From: Paracoccaceae bacterium
GTDB taxonomy: Bacteria > Pseudomonadota > Alphaproteobacteria > Rhodobacterales > Rhodobacteraceae
Assembly (NCBI GenBank): GCA_011525185.1
Contig: WTIQ01000435.1
Location: 1 to 10,686, forward strand
DNA: 10,686 bases
Reading direction: 5' to 3'
Shown: positions 1 through 6,917 of the stretch, one piece after another
How positions within the stretch are numbered: the stretch's first letter is position 1
Layout: every line of letters begins with the position of its first letter
Notes under the pieces: generated by a model
The model's input: the letters and a program-made list of their open reading frames with translations, nothing else
What the model was told of the DNA's origin: nothing
Database searches by the model: none
Position numbers and translations under genes: made by a program

Positions 1-1
1 C

Positions 2-2260
2 TTCCGCTCTATGCTTGTGGTGGTTACGGATCAAGGGGAGGAGCGCGCGCTAACCGAGGTCAAAGCGGTCGACTCGCTCTACCCGCTCAAAGGAGCAGTT
101 AGGTTAGTTGACGATTTAGATTTTCGTGCATCACTTGCTCCAAAAGAGGGCCGTCCTGGTATTATTCTCGAGCAAGTGCTCGTGGATCGTCTTGGTTTGG
201 TACTTGGAGACCAGCTCCAATTGGGGGCGCAGTCCTTCCATCTTGGGGGTGTCCTTGTTTCGTTGCCTGATGCGGCTGGCGATGGGTTTGGACTTGGTGC
301 ACGTTCGTTGGTCTATGCAAAGGATTTAGAGGCCTCAGGTCTCCTCGCACCAGGTACGTTTTTCTCCTCAAAATATCGTTTGGAGCTCCCAGACGGCACG
401 GGTTTGGACGCGTTGGCTCAGGACGCTGCACAGCGGTTTGAAAACGCAGGATTGCGCTGGCGAGATGGGCGAAATGGCGCACCAGGAATCAGTGCATTCG
501 TAGAGCGCCTTGGTGCTTTTTTGATCCTTGTGGGTCTCTCGGGGCTAGCTGTTGGTGGCGTCGGAGTTGCCTCGGCCGTCAACAGTTTTCTGACATTGAA
601 AACATCCGTCATTGCGACTTTGAGATCGCTTGGAGCTTCGAATGCGACAGTCTTTCAGGTCTATTTTATACAAATAACCGCTTTGGCTGTGTTGGGAATT
701 GGCCTTGGTCTGGTGCTTGGCGTTGGTTTGCCAATTGCTTTCGCACCGCTTATTGAACGTGCCTTGCCCTTTCCAGTGAACCTCTCAATTTATCCCTCAG
801 CTATTGTTCAAGCCGCTCTCTATGGAATACTGACGGCATATCTATTTACGCTTTGGCCCTTGGCGCGGCTGCGGGATATACGCCCTGTTGCGCTCTATCG
901 CGATCAGGTGCAGGCGCATCAAAATTGGCCCGCGCCAAGATTTTTGTTGGCTCTTCTTTTGCTGTTTGTCGCCCTTGTTGGCGCGGCCTCATTTTTTACA
1001 GGCTCTGTGAGGCTCGTGTTGTGGGCGGCGGGGGGTATCTTTGGAACACTCATTGCTCTCTATTTCAGCGCCTACTGTGTCAAAGGTCTGGCGAAAATGT
1101 TTGTGCGCACTGCAAAGGGTCGTCCTGCTCTGCGCTGGGCGCTTGCGTCACTTTATGGCCCACGTGAGGCGACAGGTTCAATCGTCCTAGCTCTGGGTCT
1201 TGGTTTGACAGTGCTTGCTTCGATTGGGCAAATTGACGGGAATTTACGCGGAGCCATTACAACCAGTCTCCCCAAGGTCGCGCCCTCATATTTCTTTGTC
1301 GATATTCAGAAATCTCAAATGCAAGAATTTGAGGCGATATTGAGCAAAAACGATGAAGTTAGCCGTATTGAGTCTGCGCCGATGTTGCGGGGCGTGATTA
1401 CAAAAATAAACGGTCTGCCTGCCAAAGAGGTCGCTGGTGATCACTGGGTATTGCAAGGGGACCGTGGTGTGACCTATTCCGAAGCTCCAGTTGAAAGTTC
1501 AAAAGTCGTTGCTGGTGAGTGGTGGCCCGAAGGGTATACAGGTGAAAACCAAATCAGCTTTGGTGACGAGGAAGCCGCAGAAATGGGCCTTAGTCTTGGG
1601 GATACCATGACAATCAATATTATGGGTCGAGATATTGAAGGCCGCATAACGAGTTTTCGCGATGTTAATTTTTCCACTGCTGGTATCGGCTTTGTGGTGT
1701 CCATGAACCCAGCAGCTCTCAGGGGAGCTCCACATAGCTTTATTGCAACTGTCTACATGGAAGAAACGGCAGAACCGAGAATTTTACGCGAAATTTCCCG
1801 TGCAATGCCAAATATAACGGCGGTACGCGTCAAAGACGCGATTACTCGTGTGTCGGAATTATTGAGATCAATTGCCTCTGCAATTACGTATGGCGCCATT
1901 GTTACCTTGTGTACCGGTTTCATTGTGCTTATTGGCGCCGCGGCCTCGGGAGAACACCACAGACGATTTGAGGCTGCGGTGCTTAAGTCTCTCGGGGCCA
2001 CCCGCACCCGTATTTTGCAGAGCTTTGCGCTTCGCGCGGCCATCATGGGCATAGGGGCAGGTGCAATTGCGCTTCTATGCGGCATCGCCGCCGCCTGGGC
2101 ACTTTGCTACTTTTTGCTGGATACGGAGTATGCTGTAATTTGGTCGAATGCTGGTCTTGTTATTTTTGCAGGACTTCTTGCCAATGTGCTGGCCAATTTG
2201 TTTTTTGCGCTTAGAGCCCTTTCTGTCAAACCAGCGCAAATTTTGCGAAATTACGAATAG
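2..2260 (+). CDS. FtsX/YbbP-type ABC transporter permease, 5' end cut by window edge
   Basis: Inner-membrane permease of the FtsX/MacB/YbbP superfamily. These proteins work with a cytoplasmic ATPase and couple ATP hydrolysis to movements of a large periplasmic domain, often in lipid, lipoprotein or envelope-stress functions. The frame is open back to base 2, and the first ATG (base 11) falls in periplasmic-type sequence with no leading membrane helix, so the true start lies upstream. Counting from that ATG (749 residues), a first helix cluster spans about 168-290 with the coupling motif ATLRSLGAS at 202-210. Further hydrophobic segments lie at about 310-355 and 388-407, followed by a soluble periplasmic domain at about 410-615. 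The C-terminal FtsX cluster at 620-735 carries a second copy of the coupling motif, AVLKSLGAT at 656-664. Two such half-units are typical of the roughly 800-850-residue YbbP group, so about 100 residues are probably missing. The partner ATPase gene should lie to the left. The phosphatase gene follows 7 bp after the stop. The transported substrate cannot be inferred. Confidence 0.88.
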   Translation, partial: FRSMLVVVTDQGEERALTEVKAVDSLYPLKGAVRLVDDLDFRASLAPKEGRPGIILEQVLVDRLGLVLGDQLQLGAQSFHLGGVLVSLPDAAGDGFGLGARSLVYAKDLEASGLLAPGTFFSSKYRLELPDGTGLDALAQDAAQRFENAGLRWRDGRNGAPGISAFVERLGAFLILVGLSGLAVGGVGVASAVNSFLTLKTSVIATLRSLGASNATVFQVYFIQITALAVLGIGLGLVLGVGLPIAFAPLIERALPFPVNLSIYPSAIVQAALYGILTAYLFTLWPLARLRDIRPVALYRDQVQAHQNWPAPRFLLALLLLFVALVGAASFFTGSVRLVLWAAGGIFGTLIALYFSAYCVKGLAKMFVRTAKGRPALRWALASLYGPREATGSIVLALGLGLTVLASIGQIDGNLRGAITTSLPKVAPSYFFVDIQKSQMQEFEAILSKNDEVSRIESAPMLRGVITKINGLPAKEVAGDHWVLQGDRGVTYSEAPVESSKVVAGEWWPEGYTGENQISFGDEEAAEMGLSLGDTMTINIMGRDIEGRITSFRDVNFSTAGIGFVVSMNPAALRGAPHSFIATVYMEETAEPRILREISRAMPNITAVRVKDAITRVSELLRSIASAITYGAIVTLCTGFIVLIGAAASGEHHRRFEAAVLKSLGATRTRILQSFALRAAIMGIGAGAIALLCGIAAAWALCYFLLDTEYAVIWSNAGLVIFAGLLANVLANLFFALRALSVKPAQILRNYE

Positions 2261-2267
2261 GCCTCTC

Positions 2268-3146
2268 ATGATGTCAGGTTCGTCTGCACATGAATACGTG
2301 CTCAAGGAGTACACCACGCGGGTCATTCGGCCTCGCGCCCAAGATATTTTCTCCCTGATAAAACGGGTAGCACGCGAAGAGATTTTGCCTAAATTCCGCA
2401 ATCTTGATGCCTCCGAAGTGGCGATGAAACGGTCTGAGACGGATCTGGTGACAGTCGCGGACAAAGCTGCGGAGGCGCGACTGACAAAGGGGCTTTTGCA
2501 GCTGTTCCCATCTGCGCGCATCGTGGGGGAGGAAAGCGTCGCTGCTGATCCCACGCGTCGAGACAATATTGCACAAGAGGAATTATGCTTCATCCTTGAT
2601 CCAATTGACGGCACTTGGAATTATGCTAATGGACTCAGCCTCTTTGGCGTTATTATTGCGGCAACGCATTACGGCAAGCCGATCTTCGCACTCTTATATG
2701 ATCCGCTTATAGAGGATGCGCATGTCGCTTTGGCAGACGACGGATGTGCCTTTGTGTCTGGTGGTGAGATTACGGGTGGGACGGACCTGAAGGTGGCAAC
2801 CCATGCCGAGATTACAGGCTTCGTACCCGTGCATTTGTTCCCGCGTGAGCAAAGGGCTGAAGTGGCAGCGGCGGCGGCCAAGTTTGCCCGCTTTGCCTCT
2901 TTTCACTGTTCGTGCCATGAATATCGTTTGCTGTCACAAGGCAGTTTTCACTTTTCTCTCGCGAATATCCTGAACCCTTGGGATCATGTTGCGGGGACGA
3001 TGATGGTCGAGGCTGCTGGAGGCTTTGTCTCAATGCTTGATGGGCGTCCTTATACTGTGGACGCGCGTGAGGGATATCTCGTTGCAGCAAGTGACCAAGA
3101 CGTATTTAAGCAAGTGCAGAAAGAGTTTTCTTTTCTCATACATTGA
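2268..3146 (+). CDS. Inositol monophosphatase family protein
   Basis: Mg2+-dependent sugar or inositol phosphate phosphatase of the IMPase/FBPase/CysQ superfamily, cytoplasmic. From the ATG at 2268 it has 292 residues, slightly longer than typical 260-270-residue members. The family signature is complete: LVTVADKAAE at 60-69, GEES at 87-90 (metal ligand E88), DPIDGTWN at 111-118 (D111 and D114 as metal ligands), and WDHVAG at 238-243 (D239 as metal ligand). The reading frame stays open upstream to an ATG at 2148, but that start would overlap the permease by 113 bp. The paired ATGs at 2268 and 2271, preceded by a weak AGG at 2259-2261 overlapping the permease stop, are preferred. The tight spacing implies translation from the permease mRNA. 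The segment before the last motif (about 212-237) lacks the usual G-S-A-A-L pattern and reads CSCHEYRLLSQG, so the substrate could differ from myo-inositol-1-phosphate. Family assignment is secure and the substrate is unknown. Confidence 0.9.
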   Translation: MMSGSSAHEYVLKEYTTRVIRPRAQDIFSLIKRVAREEILPKFRNLDASEVAMKRSETDLVTVADKAAEARLTKGLLQLFPSARIVGEESVAADPTRRDNIAQEELCFILDPIDGTWNYANGLSLFGVIIAATHYGKPIFALLYDPLIEDAHVALADDGCAFVSGGEITGGTDLKVATHAEITGFVPVHLFPREQRAEVAAAAAKFARFASFHCSCHEYRLLSQGSFHFSLANILNPWDHVAGTMMVEAAGGFVSMLDGRPYTVDAREGYLVAASDQDVFKQVQKEFSFLIH

Positions 3147-3165
3147 GACATTGGCTCTATTATTT

Positions 3166-3205
3166 TAGGTCATACTTACGTTATGGGCTTTAACGTAACG
3201 ACCTA
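3166..3205. terminator. Imperfect hairpin between convergent genes
   Basis: The arms TAGGTC (3166-3171) and GACCTA (3200-3205) enclose an inner perfect 8-bp stem, TTACGTTA (3176-3183) with TAACGTAA (3191-3198). The loop is 7 nt and there is an asymmetric internal bulge (ATAC opposite C). It lies 19 bp after the phosphatase stop and about 90 bp beyond the 3' end of the convergent transporter gene, where a bidirectional terminator would be expected. No run of T follows on either strand, so a Rho-independent terminator is not proven. An operator or a structured mRNA 3' end is equally possible. The rest of 3147-3296 shows nothing I can assign. Confidence 0.35.
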
Positions 3206-3296
3206 TGTAAAATATCATTCCGACGTAGAACTTAGAGTCACGCCTGCCGCGATTAGGCAGAATGCCTTTCAACATTTTCAATATATGTAGAGATGT

Positions 3297-4460
3297 TTAG
3301 TTTGGTGTTTTCTGATCAAGCACGTTTATCGCAGAGCGACTGAAATAGCTCAGAACCAAGAGAGGAAATGCAAGGGCAAAGGCCCATCGAAGACCTAAAA
3401 TTTCTCCAATAAACCCTAAAATAGGGGGGGCGAAAAGGAAGATCACAAAAGCAAACTGTGCGAGTGCAGCGACGTTTTCCTCTGCACTTCGGTCTGTTCT
3501 TTGGGCGGCGGCTGACATGGACAGCGGGAAGATTACCGCGCTTCCTGCCCCCATGAGGAAAAACCCAACAAGCGCCATTTCCTGATGCGTGGAAAAACTA
3601 ACGAGAGCAACACCGAGCGCCATAACCAAGATGCTGATCGTACACACACGACTTGCACTAAAACGTTCGACCAAAGGGTCTGCAAAATAGCGCGTGATCG
3701 CTTGGGATAGCGCCGCGAGGGTGAGTGAAAGCCCTGCTGTAAAAGGGGCTGCGTCGAAACTTTCGCGCATAAAAATAACAGACCAATCAATGCTCGAGCC
3801 TTCTACGAGCATCGCCGATACGGTGAAAGCGTCCAAAAGCATCACACCGCGCGAGGGAATGACAATGGAAAACCCAGCATCTGGTGTGTACTGGTGACGC
3901 GATGGGGCAGGGCTATAATTCAAAAAGACGTAAAGTGTTGCGGCGCTTGCCAGCAGCGCAATGAGCGCAAAATGTAAAAAGGGCTGCACCCCAAGCTGAG
4001 CAAGAGCAGAGCCAATAAAGCCAGCTCCGAAAAAGCCAAAACTCCAAAACGCATGAGACCTGTTCATGATGCGTTGCCCCGTGTGGGCTTCGACACGGTC
4101 AGCTTCGAGATTGACGGCAACCTCTATCAGCGCCACGCCGACACCGCCTAAGGTGAGAAATAGAAAAAAGAAAAGCGGTGTGTTGGCAAGTGCCACTAGG
4201 CATTGTGAACCTGCAATAAGAGGGATGCCGTAGGCCATAATGAGAAACAGCCCGATACGACGCACAAGTCTATCAGCAAAAAGGAGGGTGAGCTGAACAC
4301 CAACGGGCAATCCAATGAGCGCAAATCCTAATGTCGCCTTATCAATATCCAAAGCTTGCTGGAGATCGCTAAGCCGTGGGAACATAGAGCCAAGCGCCAA
4401 AGCATAAACAAAAAAGCCAAAAAAGACCACATTTTTGGGATTATGCATCTTGAAACTCAC
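3297..4460 (-). CDS. YbjJ-like MFS transporter
   Basis: Twelve-helix major facilitator superfamily permease in the inner membrane, probably a proton-coupled transporter or exporter of a small molecule. Its 387 residues are normal for the compact MFS_1 group. Helices begin at about residue 10 (VVFFGFFVYALALG), and the loop between helices 2 and 3 carries a version of the MFS signature, FADRLVRRIG at 61-70. Loop and helix 4 contain EVAVNLEADRVE (113-124), and the start of the second half has EGSSIDWSVIFMRE (220-233). This E-G-x-x-x-D-W pattern recalls YbjJ-type transporters. The start is GTG at 4460; an ATG four codons later (4448) is a credible alternative, since neither has a strong Shine-Dalgarno. 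It is divergent from the 130-residue gene across a 161-bp intergenic region and convergent with the phosphatase. The substrate is unknown. Confidence 0.86.
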   Translation of the reverse strand: MSFKMHNPKNVVFFGFFVYALALGSMFPRLSDLQQALDIDKATLGFALIGLPVGVQLTLLFADRLVRRIGLFLIMAYGIPLIAGSQCLVALANTPLFFFLFLTLGGVGVALIEVAVNLEADRVEAHTGQRIMNRSHAFWSFGFFGAGFIGSALAQLGVQPFLHFALIALLASAATLYVFLNYSPAPSRHQYTPDAGFSIVIPSRGVMLLDAFTVSAMLVEGSSIDWSVIFMRESFDAAPFTAGLSLTLAALSQAITRYFADPLVERFSASRVCTISILVMALGVALVSFSTHQEMALVGFFLMGAGSAVIFPLSMSAAAQRTDRSAEENVAALAQFAFVIFLFAPPILGFIGEILGLRWAFALAFPLLVLSYFSRSAINVLDQKTPN

Positions 4461-4580
4461 GTTCGCCTATTGGTGTTTTGTCCAAGATATTCCGTCGCAG
4501 ATTTCAGTCTGAAGATACAGTGATTTTTTTGTTGAAAAAGACCTAAACAGTTTAACATTAATGCCGTTTACGCAAATGGA

Positions 4581-4598
4581 AGAGTAAAATCTTACTCT
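4581..4598. promoter_or_regulatory. Perfect 7+7 bp dyad upstream of the 130-aa gene
   Basis: AGAGTAA (4581-4587) and TTACTCT (4592-4598) form a perfect inverted repeat separated by AATC. The dyad ends 11 bp before the GGAG ribosome site at 4610-4613. Size and position fit either a repressor operator overlapping the transcript start or a small 5'-UTR hairpin. It lies in the divergent region shared with the MFS gene, so it could control both. No neighbouring regulator gene is visible, so this is an inference from symmetry and position only. Confidence 0.4.
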
Positions 4599-4621
4599 GA
4601 ATTGAACGTGGAGTGTCTTGA

Positions 4622-5014
4622 ATGGCTGATATTGTTGGCGAAGCTGTGAATTCACATGGCTATCAGGCCCTGACCAATGGCTACGAAAAAGCCCAACAAT
4701 TTATTCAGGCCTCTGACGCAAAGGGGCGTGTTCTTGCGGCAATGACGGATCGCAACACCAAAATGGAGCAGGTTGGGCTTTTGAACAGTCAAGCGGCACA
4801 ATTTAGCTCCGCACATAGCGTCTCTGTCCAGATCAACAGTGTTTCAAAACAAGTCATCTCAGAGATGGCAAAACTCCCCGCAGATGTGACTATCGAAATA
4901 GCGGATAAGATTCGTATCAACATTCAAAATGGTGATTGGCCGAAAAATAAGTCCGAGTCCTCACGGGCAGTACAGGCCGTTATTCGCGATTACCAGGCCT
5001 TTTCTAGCCGATAA
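4622..5014 (+). CDS. Hypothetical soluble protein, 130 aa
   Basis: Not recognised. The start is well supported: ATG at 4622 with GGAG at 4610-4613 and an 8-base spacer. The protein has no signal peptide, no membrane segment and no cysteine. It is rich in Ala, Gln and Ser. Residues 10-85 read as mostly amphipathic helix, including QQFIQASDAKGRVLAAMTDR at 25-44. Around 86-110 there is a more structured stretch, ADVTIEIADKIRINIQNGDW at 87-106, followed by a C-terminal helix with RAVQAVIRDYQAF at 115-127. No catalytic or DNA-binding motif stands out. It is transcribed alone, divergent from the MFS gene and convergent with the sulfatase (9-bp gap between stops), behind the 4581-4598 dyad. It is probably a real gene because of the ribosome site, its length and the lack of a competing frame. 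Function unknown. Confidence 0.75.
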   Translation: MADIVGEAVNSHGYQALTNGYEKAQQFIQASDAKGRVLAAMTDRNTKMEQVGLLNSQAAQFSSAHSVSVQINSVSKQVISEMAKLPADVTIEIADKIRINIQNGDWPKNKSESSRAVQAVIRDYQAFSSR

Positions 5015-5023
5015 ATTTTGGGC

Positions 5024-6661
5024 TCATGTGAAGTTCTGCTTGGCTTTCCCTCGGTATTTTTGTGTCAGCTCTTCTGGGACTTCCTCTCCATCCACCAGAA
5101 AGGGTAAGATGCCTTTTCGCAAAGAATTTCCGCGCATGTCCATAATGTCGTTGTCAGAGCGTGTGACGCGCTGGGCGCAGCGGCGGCCCCAGTCGGCCAG
5201 TTGGTCGTAGAGACGTGAAATCACCTCTTTGTGGGTCTCTCCTTTTCCAAGGTCATGAAATTCGTCAGGGTCGCTTTGCAAATCAAAGAGCATGGGGCGA
5301 AACCCTCCCTCGGCATGCATCATTTTGTATCGTCCGTCAAAAATCATAAATAAGCGGCAGTCTTTGGGGGCAAGGCCGAGGCGGTTGGCTTGGGGGCTTG
5401 CAGAATAATCATATTCGGAAATCACATAGTCTCGCCAAGGCGGGGTATCGCCAAAGAGCCAAGGTTGCAATGAGCGTCCCTCTAAGATGTGATCGGGATG
5501 ATCGCCGCCTGCGGCCTCTACAAAGGTTGCTGCCACATCGATGCTCTCAACTAATGCATTGCAGGTCGTGCCCCGCGTTGCATCTGCTTGCGCGCGTGGA
5601 TCATAGATAATCATGGGCACTTTTACAGAGGGTTCGTGAAAAAGGTCTTTCTCTCCGAGCCAGTGATCGCCCAAATAATCCCCATGGTCCGAGGTCAAAA
5701 CAATCATGGTGTCATTCATGGCGCCTGTCTGTTCAAGATGATCGAGCAGCACCCCAAGCTGATCGTCGCATTGTTTCACAAGACCCATATAGGCGGGAAT
5801 GACCTTATCGCGCACCTCATCCTGTTGAAACGCGGCTGCGATTTTATTGCTCATATAAGCGTCATAGACGGGGTGGGGGGTCTCACGCTCTATATCATGC
5901 CTCACCGCTGGCGCTACATGTTCTTTGCCATACATATCGTGATAGGGGGCAGGCACGATGTAGGGCCAATGCGGTTTAATGTAACTCACATGCGCGCACC
6001 AATTGCCCTTGGCCTGCTTGAGAAAGGCAAGCGCTTGTTGCGTGAGCCAAGGGGTTTCGCTGTCTTCTTCGTGAATGTTTGCGGGCTTGTCGGCATTGTT
6101 AAAGAACCAGCCAGAGGCAATATGACCCTCTTCATCAATTCCCGCATTGGCATTGTTGGCCCAAGGGTTTGGATCTTTATAGCCTTTGGATTTCAGGTAT
6201 TCATTGTAGGGCGAGCGGTTTGTGTCATAAAAGCCGTCTGGCCCTTCCGCCCATAAACCATCGTCACGCACCCAGGTGTCAAAACCGCATTCAGCTTGGC
6301 GTGCCCCAATCACACCCTCGCGGCTGAGGCCAAGACGTTCAAAGCCTTCCTCGTCCACGCGCATATGGGTTTTGCCGATTAACCAACACGCCATCCCGTG
6401 CTTGCGCAAATGATCTCCGAGCGTATGCTCGCCGACGCGTAAGGGAAAGCCGTTCCACGCCGCCCCGTGAGAGGAGACGTAACGCCCCGTGTAAAAGCTC
6501 ATACGACTTGCGCCGCATACAGGAGATTGCACATAGGCATTTGTAAAGCGGACCCCTTGCTTGGCAACACGGTCAAAATTGGGTGTATCAAGATGCGGGT
6601 GTCCAGCGCAGCTTAGATAGTCAAATCTCAGTTGGTCATACATGATAAAAAGAATATTCAA
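5024..6661 (-). CDS. Sulfatase / phosphonate monoester hydrolase-type enzyme
   Basis: Alkaline-phosphatase-superfamily hydrolase expected to cleave sulfate esters, phosphonate monoesters or phosphodiesters using a formylglycine nucleophile and one divalent metal. It has 545 residues, usual for the family, and no signal peptide, so it is probably cytoplasmic. Visible motifs: beta-strand and metal site NILFIMYDQ at 2-10 (D9, Q10; a D-Q pair rather than D-D is seen in the phosphonate monoester hydrolase group), nucleophile region VCGASRMSFYTGR at 48-60 (C49, R53), GKTHM at 96-100 (K97, H99), KPHWP at 229-233 (H231), and SDHGDYLGDHWLGEKD at 324-339 (D325, H326, K338). Alanine replaces the usual proline in C-x-P-x-R. 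The start is TTG at 6661, preceded on the minus strand by AGAAGGG; the next Met (residue 7) would cut into the first strand and leave only one residue before D9. Divergent from the M24 gene. No maturase or transporter gene is adjacent. The exact substrate is unknown. Confidence 0.88.
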   Translation of the reverse strand: MNILFIMYDQLRFDYLSCAGHPHLDTPNFDRVAKQGVRFTNAYVQSPVCGASRMSFYTGRYVSSHGAAWNGFPLRVGEHTLGDHLRKHGMACWLIGKTHMRVDEEGFERLGLSREGVIGARQAECGFDTWVRDDGLWAEGPDGFYDTNRSPYNEYLKSKGYKDPNPWANNANAGIDEEGHIASGWFFNNADKPANIHEEDSETPWLTQQALAFLKQAKGNWCAHVSYIKPHWPYIVPAPYHDMYGKEHVAPAVRHDIERETPHPVYDAYMSNKIAAAFQQDEVRDKVIPAYMGLVKQCDDQLGVLLDHLEQTGAMNDTMIVLTSDHGDYLGDHWLGEKDLFHEPSVKVPMIIYDPRAQADATRGTTCNALVESIDVAATFVEAAGGDHPDHILEGRSLQPWLFGDTPPWRDYVISEYDYSASPQANRLGLAPKDCRLFMIFDGRYKMMHAEGGFRPMLFDLQSDPDEFHDLGKGETHKEVISRLYDQLADWGRRCAQRVTRSDNDIMDMRGNSLRKGILPFLVDGEEVPEELTQKYRGKAKQNFT

Positions 6662-6812
6662 GACCTTACCCTTCTGCTGTTCTAGAACTCGCTCATAGCC
6701 TACTGTAGAATGACGCTATTGCGGAAAGAATGGCAAGCATCATGCCCTAGAGAGTGCATGCTAAATTTAATTCCTTTGCCGATCGTAAAAATTTAATATT
6801 GGCTCCACACAG

Positions 6813-6841
6813 TTTACATGCCTGTCGGAATTCTTTTATCT
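6813..6841 (+). promoter_or_regulatory. Weak sigma70-like promoter candidate for the M24 gene
   Basis: TTTACA (6813-6818, five of six with TTGACA) is followed by an AT-rich -10 candidate around 6835-6841 (TTTATCT) at 16-17 bp spacing. It lies about 76 bp before the ATG at 6918 in the 256-bp divergent region. The -10 match is poor, so this is only a candidate. The rest of 6662-6917 contains AT-rich stretches but no convincing operator, and no clear promoter for the sulfatase gene was seen. Confidence 0.22.
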
Positions 6842-6917
6842 GCGGCAGAGGCAGTTTATTGAGCCGTTAGGCTGTGCCTTTTGAGCTATTAGTAATGCGA
6901 AAATTGGGAAAATAGAT

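Noticed and set aside
2148..2267. Extended N-terminus of the phosphatase from ATG 2148
   Set aside because: It would overlap the permease coding region by 113 bp and adds a hydrophobic stretch that merely shadows the permease's last helix; the ATG pair at 2268/2271 is better placed.
5588..6256. 222-codon plus-strand open frame inside the sulfatase gene
   Set aside because: It is antisense to a gene with complete family motifs; no recognisable domain, so it is treated as a shadow frame.
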